A stretch of DNA of 64,000 nt, taken from the NCBI GenBank assembly GCA_026182355.1, contig JAPFBL010000228.1, positions 124,001 to 188,000 of the forward strand. The letters run 5' to 3'. Below the pieces are notes generated by a model. The model searched no databases and had not been told where the DNA came from. It worked only from the letters and a program-made list of their open reading frames with translations. This DNA comes from Hermatobates lingyangjiaoensis. Taxonomy: Eukaryota; Arthropoda; Insecta; Hemiptera; Hermatobatidae. The position numbers were made by a program, and so were the translations under genes. Of the stretch, positions 43,701-54,250 are shown one piece after another; the stretch's first letter is position 1, and each line of letters begins with the position of its first letter.

Positions 43701-44225
43701 ATTTCAACAACAACCAAATTTCAGAATTCATTGAATGTTACAAAATAGAAATACACAGTAATATTCAAGAAAAGTAATTGTAATAATATAAAATTTACAG
43801 GTTTGATATTGAAGACAGAAAATATTACCAATTCTTTAAAGGATTGGAGCTTTCATCTCATAGTCACTGCTACAAGAAAAAAAATAAATAATGAAGAGTA
43901 TACTTGAAGGAGAATTCCTAGCTTGGTGAGTGAAGACGATGAATATGACCTTGTCTCATGTTACTCAATGACCTTCAGTCTCTGTATCCAACAGCAAATG
44001 CGTTCATCCTACACAATACTGAGGAGAGTAACACATCGCTTAACGTAGACACGATTCACCTTTGGTAACAAGGAAGTTTATGATTCACGGAAGACTTCAT
44101 GGAAAAATCACAAGTTGAAATTCTTCAGTGATTACGTCTAAACAATAGTGACTAAAACAAACTTATGTCAATAATAAACGTTGTTTACTTGAACTAAAAA
44201 TTAACGATAAAAGAAAGGAAAGATT
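43701..44225. other. No recognised gene
   Basis: No conserved ORF; AT-rich. Confidence 0.4.
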
Positions 44226-44620
44226 CTAATCAATGAAAGACTTGTTTGCAATCTAGAAACTGGTTACAACGTCTAGAAATGTCGAACTGGGCTTCTTCAG
44301 TGATTATGCAGTACCAAGCGTCATTTAATACAGAGGTTGAACGATAAAAATGTCGAAATGTCGAGCTGGGCTTCTTCAGTAATTACTCATAAGTAGTGGT
44401 GACGGTTATACTACAGTAATAAACGTCATAATAGAGAATAAATGTCATATAGTCATAAATGCTATTTACTAGAGATATCGAACGTTGAAGGAAAGGAATG
44501 AGTCTAATCCATGAAAGAACATGTTTGCAATCTAGAAACTGGTCACAACGTCGAATGTCGAGCTGGGCTTCTTCAGTGATTACGCATAAGTAGTAGGGAC
44601 AGTAATCACCGAAAATATTG
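44226..44620. repeat. Diverged repeat with gctgggcttcttcagtgatt, three or more copies
   Basis: The segment gaactgggcttcttcagtga recurs near 44284, 44362 and 44558, accompanied twice by tttgcaatctagaaactggt (44249, 44524). Spacing is irregular (about 80 and 200 bp) because of insertions. A weaker copy lies near 44116. Confidence 0.65.
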
Positions 44621-45180
44621 CTGACTCTACAGCGATATAACTAAGCGTTTCCTACAATCGGTAGATTTAATCTTCACCAGCTAAAAGAACTCTAATATAT
44701 GAAAGATTTCGTAAAACATAGAAACTGCGCACAGCATTACCTCTTAAAACAAAAAAGAAGGATAAGTTGTGCTCTTCCAGTGCTTACTGGAAAGTATACT
44801 AACTCTTTTACCAGATGGTTTTTTGGTGAAATAAAAACTTGTTAATACCAGGTCGTTTCATGACTAAACATAAAAGTGAATAAAGCATATTCTCTATATT
44901 AGTTAATATTTCAAGATTGAAGAGAATGTCCCATAAAGAAGACTGATTCAGTGGGAAAATGTGAAAGGGACTAACCTTTGGTGAAATTTAATATATTATA
45001 ATAAAACCTTTGTGAAACACTTTGAAACTAATCTTTAAAACGGACAAGGATCTAAAGAAAACCGTCGTTTTGAAGTCTTTCAGCTGCGACATCAATGAAT
45101 TTTCATGGAATAATTATTTTGCTTAATTCAGGCAGAACCAGCCTTTAGACAAACTATTTTCTAAAAGATTATACATTGAT
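44621..45180. other. No recognised gene
   Basis: Nothing recognised apart from a weak extension of the previous repeat. Confidence 0.4.
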
Positions 45181-45194
45181 GGATATATGTTATT

Positions 45195-45340
45195 AAGGCT
45201 TGATTTTAATCATCATCAGGCAACAAAGTATTTTGAATAAACACAAAAGAGGTTTTTGAGGATTAGGATATAAAATTAATTACTCCAGATTACTTGCCGA
45301 CGTTTCGCCGAAAATTATTCAGCATTCTCAAAGCTAAAAA
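45195..45340 (-). mobile_element. PLE-like terminal fragment with two CTGA hairpins
   Basis: Minus-strand CTGATGA-T-GATT-AA-AATC-AAG near 45225-45202 and CTGAATAATTTTCGGC-GAAAC-GTC-GGC near 45330-45296 both fit the recurring module, each with core changes. Confidence 0.4.
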
Positions 45341-45985
45341 CAATTTATTGAAAAAATAAATACTATAATAAACGAATTTCTGAAGACAAATACCTCCACA
45401 GAATATCAACTAACAGAAATCAAAAGTAAAATTTACAAAAAGATACAAAATAAAACAAAGCGGTGGTGTAAGTGCAAAGATTATAAGTAATACGATGTAA
45501 CTGAACAAAAAAGAACATGCTTTTAGAAAAATACGCCGCCTTGAAGCTAGAATTCTGTTTGCACCTACTTCTGAAGCAGGTCAAGTTAAGACAACGTACG
45601 AGGTAAGACATTTTACTAATACTTTTCTTTATAGTAATATTTTTCATGTTATCAAAACCTCTATGATACTAAGAACAATATAATTTTAAATACGATATGT
45701 TAATATTATATTACTTATATTTTACAGCTGTCTGTTACTAGTACCAAATAATTTAAATCTCCAATCTAACAAATAAAACAAGATTTTTCAAGTCGGAGAT
45801 GAAAATTTTGAACTCTCTGATTTTTTGAAAGGTTGAGTGCAGTAAAACTGCCGTTCTTGAGTCTGTAGAACAGTTTTCGTTAGCGATACCTATTGTAATA
45901 AACATAAGTGTTGCAGAATTCCAGGATTCTCTATGTAAAATGAACCCACCCACTCATGTTTATAGTGACGTACAAAAAAGTAGTG
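45341..45985. other. No recognised gene
   Basis: No gene recognised. ORFs at 45420-45647 and 45753-45953 (minus) have no motif. Confidence 0.4.
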
Positions 45986-45989
45986 TTGA

Positions 45990-47695
45990 TGTGACTTAGG
46001 GGCAAGAGTAGCCCAGCTGCTGATGTGCTCGCCTCTGGTTGATGTGGCCTTAGGGGCAAGAGTAGCCCAGCTGCTGATGTGCTCGCCTCTGGTTGATGTG
46101 GCCTTAGGGGCAAGAGTAGCCCAGCTGCTGATGTGCTCGCCTCTGGTTGATGTGGCCTTAGGGGCAAGAGTAGCCCAGCTGCTGACGTTCTCGCCTCTGG
46201 TTGATGTGGCCTTAGGGGCAAGAGTAGCCCAGCTGCTGATGTTCTCGCCTCTGGTTGATGTGGCTTAGGGGCAAGAGTAACCCAACTGCTGATGTGCTCA
46301 CCTCTGGTTGATGCGGCTTAGAGGCAAGAGTAGCCCAACTGCTGATGTGCTCGCCTCTGGTTGATGTGGCTTAGGGGCAAGAGTAGCCCAGCTGCTGACG
46401 TGCTCGCCTCTGGTTGATGTGGCTTAGAGGCAAGAGTAGCCCAGCTACTGATGTGCTCGCCTCTGGTTGATGTGGCTTAGGGGTAAGAGTAGCCCAGTTG
46501 CTGACGTGCTCGCCTCTGGTTGATGTGGCCTTAGGGATAAGAGTAGCCCAGCTGCTGATGTGCTCGCCTCTGGTTGATGTGGCTTAGAGGAAAGAGTAGC
46601 CCAGCTGCTGTTGTACTCGCCTCTGGTTGATGTGGCCTTAGGGACAAGAGTAGCCCAGCTGCTGATGTGCTCGCCTCTGGTTGATGTGGCCTTAGGGGCA
46701 AGAGTAGCCCAGCTGCTGATGTGCTCGCCTCTGGTTGATGTGGCCTTAGGGGCAAGAGTAGCCCAGCTGCTGATGTGCTCGCCTCTGGTTGATGTGGCCT
46801 TAGGGGCAAGAGTAGCCCAGCTGCTGACGTTCTCGCCTCTGGTTGATGTGGCCTTAGGGGCAAGAGTAGCCCAGCTGCTGATGTTCTCGCCTCTGGTTGA
46901 TGTGGCTTAGGGGCAAGAGTAACCCAACTGCTGATGTGCTCACCTCTGGTTGATGCGGCTTAGAGGCAAGAGTAGCCCAACTGCTGATGTGCTCGCCTCT
47001 GGTTGATGTGGCTTAGGGGCAAGAGTAGCCCAGCTGCTGACGTGCTCGCCTCTGGTTGATGTGGCTTAGAGGCAAGAGTAGCCCAGCTACTGATGTGCTC
47101 GCCTCTGGTTGATGTGGCTTAGGGGTAAGAGTAGCCCAGTTGCTGACGTGCTCGCCTCTGGTTGATGTGGCCTTAGGGATAAGAGTAGCCCAGCTGCTGA
47201 TGTGCTCGCCTCTGGTTGATGTGGCTTAGAGGAAAGAGTAGCCCAGCTGCTGTTGTGCTCGCCTCTGGTTGATGTGGCCTTAGGGACAAGAGTAGCCCAG
47301 CTGCTGATGTGCTCGCCTCTGGTTGATGTGGCCTTAGGGGCAAGAGTAGCCCAGCTGCTGATGTGCTCGCCTCTGGTTGATGTGGCCTTAGGGGCAAGAG
47401 TAGCCCAGCTGCTGATATGCTCGCCTCTGGTTGATGTGGCTTAGGGGCAAGAGTAGCCCAGTGGCTGATGTGCTCGCCTCTGGTTGATGTGGCTTAGAGG
47501 AAAGAGTAGCCCAGCTGCTGTTGTGCTCGCCTCTGGTTAATGTGGCTTAGGGGCAAGAGTAGCCCAGCTGCTGCGTGCTCGCCTCTGGTTGATGTGGCTT
47601 AGGGGCAAGAGTAGCCCAGCTGCTGTTGTGCTCGCCTCTGGTTGATGTGGCTTAGGGGCAAGAGTATCCCAGCTGCTGACGTGCTTGCCTCTGGT
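45990..47695 (+). repeat. Tandem array, 53-54 bp, about 32 units, derived from a SINE head
   Basis: The unit contains ggcaagagtagcccagctgc and tgatgtgctcgcctctggtt. This corresponds to the tRNA-like 5' part of the SINEs (gtggcaaagagctcgcctct at 15.1 kb), and the last unit runs straight into a SINE B box and body. A higher-order period of 642 bp is seen: the variant gaggcaagagtagcccaact starts at 46321 and 46963, and gaggaaagagtagcccagct at 46587 and 47229. Fifty-four-base units keep both strands open, explaining the repetitive ORFs, which I do not regard as genes. Confidence 0.93.
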
Positions 47696-47795
47696 TTGAT
47701 AGATCTGGGGTTTCATGCCCACAATTGCCATTTCACGCAGGACGTGAATAAAAATCTTAGCACTTCGTCCTATTTCAGATATATTTCGTCCTAGC
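47640..47795 (+). mobile_element. tRNA-derived SINE terminating the array
   Basis: After the last array unit the sequence continues tctggtttgatagatctggg, a B-box-like gggtttcatgccc, and a body with gaataaaaatcttagcactt. It is the source or the remnant of the array. Confidence 0.75.
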
Positions 47796-48384
47796 ACGTC
47801 ATATTTGAGATGACAGTTTCTGTTAAATCATTCTTTGAAGAATAACACTAACACGAATTCAGTAGTACGTACTCAATGACATTCAAACTATAAATTAGTA
47901 TTAGTAGTAATACTGTCCGTCACACCTCGTAAATTCGCAGAAAAGCTCGACCGGTTTCGGGTCCGTCCGAATCCAATCTTCAAGAGCAACTAACTGACTG
48001 TTTATTATATTTTCCTATAACCTGCCTCCACTTGTCATCTACATTGTGGAATCAGTGTTGTCTGTGTAGTTATTTTTTTTTCATATTCCTTTAATTGTTA
48101 TGTTTTTTTCTCCTTTTATTTCTTGTTTCCTTATCTATTTCGAGTTCTTTGTGTCGTCTTTTAAATGTTATTAGATTTTTTGTTAAAATGTCCGTTTGGT
48201 GGTTTATTTGATTATATTGTCGGTCACTTTGTTTGTATATTTCTATTTCTAACCTTTTCTATTTGTATATAATATTACTAACCTCAGTGGAACTAACCCA
48301 ACTATATTTAACTGTACATTGGTTTAAGTATAATTGTTTAAATTACACAAGGATAAGAAAAATAACTCTGAAAGTTACCATATA
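47796..48384. other. No recognised gene
   Basis: AT-rich. A motif ccggtttcgggtccg near 47951 is not enough to assign an element. Confidence 0.4.
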
Positions 48385-48389
48385 TCCTA

Positions 48390-48665
48390 AGAGGGGGCCA
48401 GGTTTACCCATTGTCAGTCTATCTTGACTGACATCCACTCTGGACATCAGAATAAATCTGAACACATCGTCCATTGGAGACGATGTCAAGCCATCATTCT
48501 CAAACCTGTACGATGTCAGATACTCGTAAAAGACGCCTAAACTAAATAAAATTGTGTTAGGTAAAATTTAGGGCACCAAATGTATATTGTTTGGCCCTTT
48601 GCAAAATCACAAAAGGTCAAACTTCGGCCTGTGTGTGTTCTCTCATGGTGGGACCACCAATGCAA
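48390..48665 (+). mobile_element. SINE body lacking an intact head
   Basis: aataaatctgaacacatcgt, ttctcaaacctgtacgatgt and cagatactcgtaaaagacgc match the SINE body at 41.0 kb. The tail continues to tgcaacctaacctaacct, a short CCTAA run. The tRNA-like promoter boxes are not recognisable. Confidence 0.7.
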
Positions 48666-48684
48666 CCTAACCTAACCTCTAACC

Positions 48685-49405
48685 CAGTGTTTCTCAAACT
48701 TTTTAAGTATTGCCCCTCTTAATAACACACCATTTGATTTGCCACTGCCACCTAAAGAATTTAATTGTACAATATACAATATTTTTTTTAAATTTCAAAA
48801 TGTATTACATGTAAATAAGTTCTAAGGTGCAGACAAATGTTAGATAAAAAACATTGTTTTAATTCTTTTTCTTGACAAGAATTGAATTTACACAAACAAG
48901 TTTATAATACGAACAGAAATTTTCAGTGCCAGTTGTCTGTTGTGTGGACAGCGCTTTATGGCAGTTTATCATTCGTACATAATGGTAACATGTAGTATCT
49001 AAAGATATACTTGACTATGTAGAAACCTATCTTTCATTCATTCTTCAGAAATAATACAATTTTGTACGAACGTAAATAACCCTCTTTACTCCACAAAACT
49101 TACCTGTTGACTGAGAGGGCTTACTCGGTGATTACATCCAATAAGATAGAAAACAAGAACAGTCGCAGGTTTTCCCGCGTGCCATACACAATGCCTGCAG
49201 TGTGAGTCCTCCTAGTCATAGAACAAGTAGTAAATAGAATTCTTTCAACCTATTTATTACTTGAATAACTGTATATTCAACCTCTCTTGTATGTTCTTCT
49301 GTATATTCGAAACCCCCATAAAAAACGGCATTTCCTACTCCCCCCCCCCCATTGAACTTCTTTAACGCTCCTAGGGGGCGATATGGACAACTTTGAGAAA
49401 CACTA
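48685..49405. mobile_element. hAT-type non-autonomous transposon
   Basis: Starts CAGTGTTTCTCAAACTTTTT and ends ACTTTGAGAAACACTA. A perfect 8-bp duplication, CTCTAACC, flanks it at 48677-48684 and 49406-49413. The ends resemble those of the 1502-1950 element (CAGTGTTTCCCAAA). No transposase. Confidence 0.88.
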
Positions 49406-49413
49406 CTCTAACC

Positions 49414-49840
49414 TAACCTATGTTAAGGTGGCTTAACATACACCTGGAACTGATACCTATGGAAGCTAATGTATCTTTTTTATATTAAACGTAATTTGAA
49501 TTAATGATAAACTCTATATCATGTTTACATCGCAAGCAGAAATGGTAATATACGCGTGAGTGCTTAGATTCATTGCACTGCATTTGCATATAAATGGAGA
49601 CCTCATTACTTCATTATAATGGCTCACATACAGCTGACTGCTGGTTATTACGCATGACCTTTTAAAGATCTCTATGCCAAAGAAAAGTAAAGGGATATGT
49701 ATTATCCATATTAAATAAACTTTATAAGTATTATGCAAACAACATCTATTGACAGGCAGGTGAGAAGAAAAATACACGTGAAATCAAACTACAGGTAAAC
49801 AAGTATATATAATACTTGTCATTGTCAGAATCCACCTTAA
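49414..49840. other. No recognised gene
   Basis: The 87-codon minus ORF at 49514-49777 shows no motif. Nothing else recognised. Confidence 0.4.
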
Positions 49841-49985
49841 TATATATATATATATTGTCTCCTTTGCGGCAGCACTGCTTTAGCCCTCACCCTGTGAGTT
49901 CTTCAGTTGACTGTCGTCCCTCCGTCAATTCACTTCTTCTCCTGAGGACGAAGAACTCCTGATAGACGGTGACCTTATCTATTGA
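49841..49985 (+). mobile_element. (TA)n and truncated family D fragment
   Basis: (TA)n at 49841-49855 is followed by cctttgcggcagcactgctt and ttcacttcttctcctgagga, identical to 61551-61640, but the hairpin is replaced by gaagaactcctgatag. Confidence 0.55.
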
Positions 49986-50283
49986 CCTGTTTGAAACATT
50001 GTCAGAATCCACCTTAATTAACGCGTAAAATAAAGCCTGTAATAAAGATTAATAAAGTCATTTAGTAATAGATGTAAAAATTGGGACGGCTTCAACCAAC
50101 GCTCTCACAGTTTCAGAAGTATATAGGATAAATATATTTACTTTCATTTAAATCTATATAAAGCATTGAAAAATAAAAGTATTGCATTACGGTCAAAATT
50201 TCGAAATAGAGTTTTAAACAAAATACACATTTGATGCTCCCTGAGTACAATAACATAAGTTTAAAAAATGAGCCGTCAGTAGA
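49986..50283. other. No recognised feature
   Basis: Nothing recognised. Confidence 0.35.
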
Positions 50284-50321
50284 TTGGTATATATATATAT
50301 ATATATAAAAAAAAAAAAAGT

Positions 50322-50401
50322 TGGGTTTTTGACTCTGACGAAGACCGCTTGGTACGGTTGAAAGATCTTGGTCTTGTTTTCCCATTTCTTATTGTGGTTT
50401 G

Positions 50402-50405
<4 letters not shown>
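50322..50405 (+). mobile_element. PLE-terminal fragment, family A
   Basis: Plus-oriented (ttgggtttttgactctgacg, CTGACGA-A-GACCG..CGGTT-GAAA), cut off at gtttgatca by (TA)n 50406-50447. A minus-oriented copy lies at the other side of the PLE pair (53754). Confidence 0.65.

Positions 50406-50447
<42 letters not shown>
50406..50447. repeat. (TA)n microsatellite at left border of PLE pair
   Basis: About 21 TA units, directly adjoining the left arm. Confidence 0.95.
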
Positions 50448-50450
<3 letters not shown>

Positions 50451-50827
50451 CATTAAAGATCTTGCCAACATTAAGTTTAGTATGTTTCCTACATACCTTT
50501 TCAAGGTTTCGAATGCTACCTTTCCATCTCTGTGGTACCATATAAATTAACTCACCGATTTTTTTATCTTTCATTGTATTTTTCATATTACATTTCCGAC
50601 GTTTCGGTCTACGTTGACCATTTTCAAGGATTCTATATACAAGGTTTTTTTAAAACAATTCTAATAAATACTTATTTACAATGACAATTACCTTACTTCT
50701 ATCAAACATAACTAATAACAAAATATTCTTTTAAAAAACACTACCTTAATAAACATGACAGGTTTGCTACAAAATTCCCTACATGAACATTTACACAACA
50801 TTATTTAAATCACTATATAGTTATTTT
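50448..50827 (-). mobile_element. 3' terminal repeat of the minus PLE copy
   Basis: This mirrors 53316-53730: 3' untranslated sequence, a decayed hammerhead-like module (50594-50632, minus) and PLE N-terminal codons (KKIGELIYMVPQRWKGSIRN, then RKHTKLNVGKIFNE), truncated by (TA)n. Terminal repeats holding the start of the ORF are a known PLE trait. Confidence 0.8.
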
Positions 50828-52334
50828 TCACGAATGTAACTTTAAAATTCTGGAAAAACAACAGGACTGATCATTAATGTTCGGCTTCTTTTCCTTTATG
50901 CATAATGATTCAATTATATGCAGCCTCGTGTGATTATTTTCTGCATATAATACTTCAATGTTGTCTTCCAGCATTTTTCTACTTAGCCTGCTTTTATGTA
51001 TGTTCATTGTGTGTTCTTTCGGTCCTCCGGCTGCGAGATGCATCGTAAGTCTGCGTGAAAGTGTTGTCGTCGTAGAACCAATGTAGCTCGATTTTAGGAG
51101 CTCACAGTCTCCTATAGTGCAATTATATCTGTACACTACATTGGTTTTTTGTAGTTGTGTTTTTTGTTGTAGGTTGTTCCTAATTATCATATTTGCTGTG
51201 CAGGAACTCTTGTAGTAAATACTAATATTTAGCTTGTCTGCCGAGTTAACACATGTTGTATTTCTTTTAATTATGGCCTTCAAAATTCTTTCATCCTTTT
51301 TATATTCATTAGAGAATTGATTCTTATAATACACCGTTTGTATTCTTCCTTCTTCACCCAGCTGATGCTCTTGATTATTGTTTGAATTTATATTCTTCAT
51401 ATATTTCCTTAAAATATTGTCGAAGTGTTGGTTACTATAACCATTGTTGACCAATACTTGTTTAATCCTTTCTACTGCTTGGTCGAAGAGAAGCCAGTCA
51501 GACGATGTCTTGAATGCTCTATGTATAAGTGCCTTAATTGTTCCATCTTTATATCTTTCTGGGCACTCACTTTGTGCATTTAAATAAACTCCTGCATGCG
51601 TTGGTTTAACATATACTGATGTTTCATATTTCCTGTAATTCTGGTTTATTCTTACATCCAGAAAGTTGATATTATTGTTGACACTGAATTCCTTTGTGAA
51701 TTTTAAAACTGATGCCTCTTCAAGTGCTTTTTTTAAACACTCAATTTCTTGTTCGTTATTCACCACTAAGAAGCAATCATCAACGTAACGGCAGTACACA
51801 TGGGGCTTGACTATAGATTCTTGTGTTAACACACTATTCTCTACATGGCACATGTAAAAGTTTGCAAATGTTACTCCAAGGGGAGAACCCATGGCAACGC
51901 CATCTATTTGATAATATAAGCTCCCATCAATATGTGTAAAAGGATTTTTAGTTGTGCAACTACGAAGTAAACTTTCCAGAATTACTCTTGAAAAGGGAGG
52001 AGGGGTTAGAGTCGGATGTTCATATGCTAAATCACAAATAATTTCAATAGTTTTTTCTACTGGAACATTTGTGAAAAGAGATTCAACATCTAGAGAGGCC
52101 ATGGTTCCTTTAGGCTCAGTGGCTCGTATTATTTCTAAGAATTCATCAGTGGATTTAAGTAGATACTTAGCAGGTAGGTAAGGAGTAATAATTTTATTTA
52201 GTGCTTTAGCAGTACCATAAGTGGGTGTATTAACTTGAGAAATTATATTTCGTAAAGGGTTACCTGCTTTGTGCGTTTTGACATTACCGTATATGTAACC
52301 AGGACTAAATTCACCTATGATAGGTGTACTATCT
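50828..52334 (-). CDS. Penelope-like element ORF: reverse transcriptase plus GIY-YIG endonuclease (5'-truncated)
   Basis: Copies element RNA into DNA and nicks target DNA, by family. The frame is open from about 52334 to the stop at 50828; ATG 52102 is internal, since RT sequence (GYIYGNVKTHKAGNPLRNII) lies upstream in frame. Order: fingers, MASLDVESLFTNVPVEKT (motif A region with Asp), YQIDGVAMGSPLGVTFANFY (B), YCRYVDDCFLVV (C, catalytic Asp pair), NFLDVRIN, thumb (SVYVKPTHAGVYLN), linker, then GIY-YIG: NCTIGDCELLKSSYIGST, LSRRLTMHLAAGG, and LHIIESLCIKEKKPNIND with the conserved Glu. The N-terminal region is missing upstream, so this copy is not full length. No stop or frameshift in about 500 codons. 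It is the minus arm of an inverted pair. Confidence 0.93.
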
Positions 52335-52337
52335 ATG

Positions 52338-53315
52338 TACTATGTGTACTGCCGTTACGTTGATGATTGCTTCTTAGTGGTGAATAACGAACAAGAAATT
52401 GAGTGTTTAAAAAAAGCACTTGAAGAGGCATCAGTTTTAAAATTCACAAAGGAATTCAGTGTCAACAATAATATCAACTTTCTGGATGTAAGAATAAACC
52501 AGAATTACAGGAAATATGAAACATCAGTATATGTTAAACCAACGCATGCAGGAGTTTATTTAAATGCACAAAGTGAGTGCCCAGAAAGATATAAAGATGG
52601 AACAATTAAGGCACTTATACATAGAGCATTCAAGACATCGTCTGACTGGCTTCTCTTCGACCAAGCAGTAGAAAGGATTAAACAAGTATTGGTCAACAAT
52701 GGTTATAGTAACCAACACTTCGACAATATTTTAAGGAAATATATGAAGAATATAAATTCAAACAATAATCAAGAGCATCAGCTGGGTGAAGAAGGAAGAA
52801 TACAAACGGTGTATTATAAGAATCAATTCTCTAATGAATATAAAAAGGATGAAAGAATTTTGAAGGCCATAATTAAAAGAAATACAACATGTGTTAACTC
52901 GGCAGACAAGCTAAATATTAGTATTTACTACAAGAGTTCCTGCACAGCAAATATGATAATTAGGAACAACCTACAACAAAAAACACAACTACAAAAAACC
53001 AATGTAGTGTACAGATATAATTGCACTATAGGAGACTGTGAGCTCCTAAAATCGAGCTACATTGGTTCTACGACGACAACACTTTCACGCAGACTTACGA
53101 TGCATCTCGCAGCCGGAGGACCGAAAGAACACACAATGAACATACATAAAAGCAGGCTAAGTAGAAAAATGCTGGAAGACAACATTGAAGTATTATATGC
53201 AGAAAATAATCACACGAGGCTGCATATAATTGAATCATTATGCATAAAGGAAAAGAAGCCGAACATTAATGATCAGTCCTGTTGTTTTTCCAGAATTTTA
53301 AAGTTACATTCGTGA
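52338..53315 (+). CDS. Penelope-like element ORF, shorter inverted copy (from YVDD to GIY-YIG)
   Basis: It begins inside RT motif C (CRYVDDCFLVV) and continues without a break to the stop at 53313-53315. From CRYVDD onward the predicted protein appears identical to that of the minus copy. RT motifs A and B are missing, so it cannot encode a working RT, though the GIY-YIG domain is whole (SSYIGSTTTTLSRRLTMHLA). The frame extends 21 bases upstream into the junction; that part is not element sequence. Confidence 0.93.
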   Translation, partial: YYVYCRYVDDCFLVVNNEQEIECLKKALEEASVLKFTKEFSVNNNINFLDVRINQNYRKYETSVYVKPTHAGVYLNAQSECPERYKDGTIKALIHRAFKTSSDWLLFDQAVERIKQVLVNNGYSNQHFDNILRKYMKNINSNNNQEHQLGEEGRIQTVYYKNQFSNEYKKDERILKAIIKRNTTCVNSADKLNISIYYKSSCTANMIIRNNLQQKTQLQKTNVVYRYNCTIGDCELLKSSYIGSTTTTLSRRLTMHLAAGGPKEHTMNIHKSRLSRKMLEDNIEVLYAENNHTRLHIIESLCIKEKKPNINDQSCCFSRILKLHS

Positions 53316-53730
53316 AAAATAACTATATAGTGATTTAAATAATGTTGTGTAAATGTTCATGTAGGGAATTTTGTAGCAAACCTGTCATGTTTATTAAGGT
53401 AGTGTTTTTTAAAAGAATATTTTGTTATTAGTTATGTTTGATAGAAGTAAGGTAATTGTCATTGTAAATAAGTATTTATTAGAATTGTTTTAAAAAAACC
53501 TTGTATATAGAATCCTTGAAAATGGTCAACGTAGACCGAAACGTCGGAAATGTAATATGAAAAATACAATGAAAGATAAAAAAATCGGTGAGTTAATTTA
53601 TATGGTACCACAGAGATGGAAAGGTAGCATTCGAAACCTTGAAAAGGTATGTAGGAAACATACTAAACTTAATGTTGGCAAGATCTTTAATGAGGTATGT
53701 TTAAAAGAAGGTCTGCTCCCAAAGTATACC
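53316..53730 (+). mobile_element. 3' terminal repeat of the plus PLE copy
   Basis: Same structure as the minus copy. The N-terminal codons begin at ATG 53557 (MKNTMKDKKIGELIYMVPQR) and run to FNEVCLKEGLLPKYTN, then (TA)n at 53731-53753. The plus copy reaches about 40 bp further into the ORF than the minus copy. Confidence 0.8.
53511..53548 (+). ncRNA. Hammerhead-like motif with decayed core
   Basis: ATCC, TTGAAAA, T, GGTC..GACC (stem II), GAAAC, GTC, GGA. Stem I (CC/GG) and stem II are intact, but the core has T where C is expected (53516) and A where G is expected (53521). By hammerhead biochemistry such changes should abolish cleavage. The minus copy (50594-50632) has the same changes. Confidence 0.45.
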
Positions 53731-53753
53731 AATATATATATATATATATATAT

Positions 53754-53915
53754 AAAGATTTCACATAAACACGTGAAACAACAATCAATGATCAAACCAC
53801 AATAAGAAATGGGAAAACAAGACTACGATCTTTCAACCGTAACAAGCGGTCTTCGTCAGAGTCAAAAACCCAACTACCTACTTCCCATTTCTTATTGTGG
53901 TTTAATCATTGATAT
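53754..53915. mobile_element. PLE-terminal fragment, family A (minus copy plus short inverted end)
   Basis: A minus-oriented full copy (tctttcaaccgtaacaagcg) is followed by ttcccatttcttattgtggt in the other orientation; the second core is deleted. (TA)n on both sides. Confidence 0.65.
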
Positions 53916-53931
53916 ATATATATATATATAC

Positions 53932-54236
53932 ACTTTTTTTCGTTGGAAATACGATCCAAAACGGACAAATATAGTTCAATATAAACAAAGAAACATAGAG
54001 AAATCAGAAGAACACACTTACAGTCTCTAATTTTCGGTTTGAACCGTCTTCAGGAGAGATAAGAGAGGGAAACCAAGCGCACTGGATCAGAGACGGTTGG
54101 AGACCCAACCGTCTCTGATCCAGTGCGCTTGGTTTTCCTCTCTTATCTCTCCTGAAGACGGTTCAAACCGAAAATTAGAGACTGTAAGTGTGTTCTTCTG
54201 ATTTCTCTATGTTTCTTTGTTTATATTGAACTATAT
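53932..54236. mobile_element. PLE-terminal palindrome, family B, nearly perfect
   Basis: Arms of about 130 bp meet near 54107 (agacggttggagacccaacc). The plus arm core is CTGAAGA-C-GGTT..AACC-GAAA (about 54152-54171). The left end extends to the ttcgttggaaatacgatcca border; (TA)n on both sides. Confidence 0.75.
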
Positions 54237-54250
54237 ATATATATATATAT

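Noticed and set aside
45931..47444. ORFs on both strands encoding PLRPHQPEASTSAAGLLL-type and CSPLVDVALGARVAQLL-type repeats
   Set aside because: They arise from the 54-bp SINE-head array, whose unit length keeps all frames in phase. Openness on both strands argues against coding selection.
48660..49430. Telomere-like (CCTAA)n tract
   Set aside because: Only two or three units occur beside the hAT duplication; too short to be telomeric, though it fits the arthropod-type motif.
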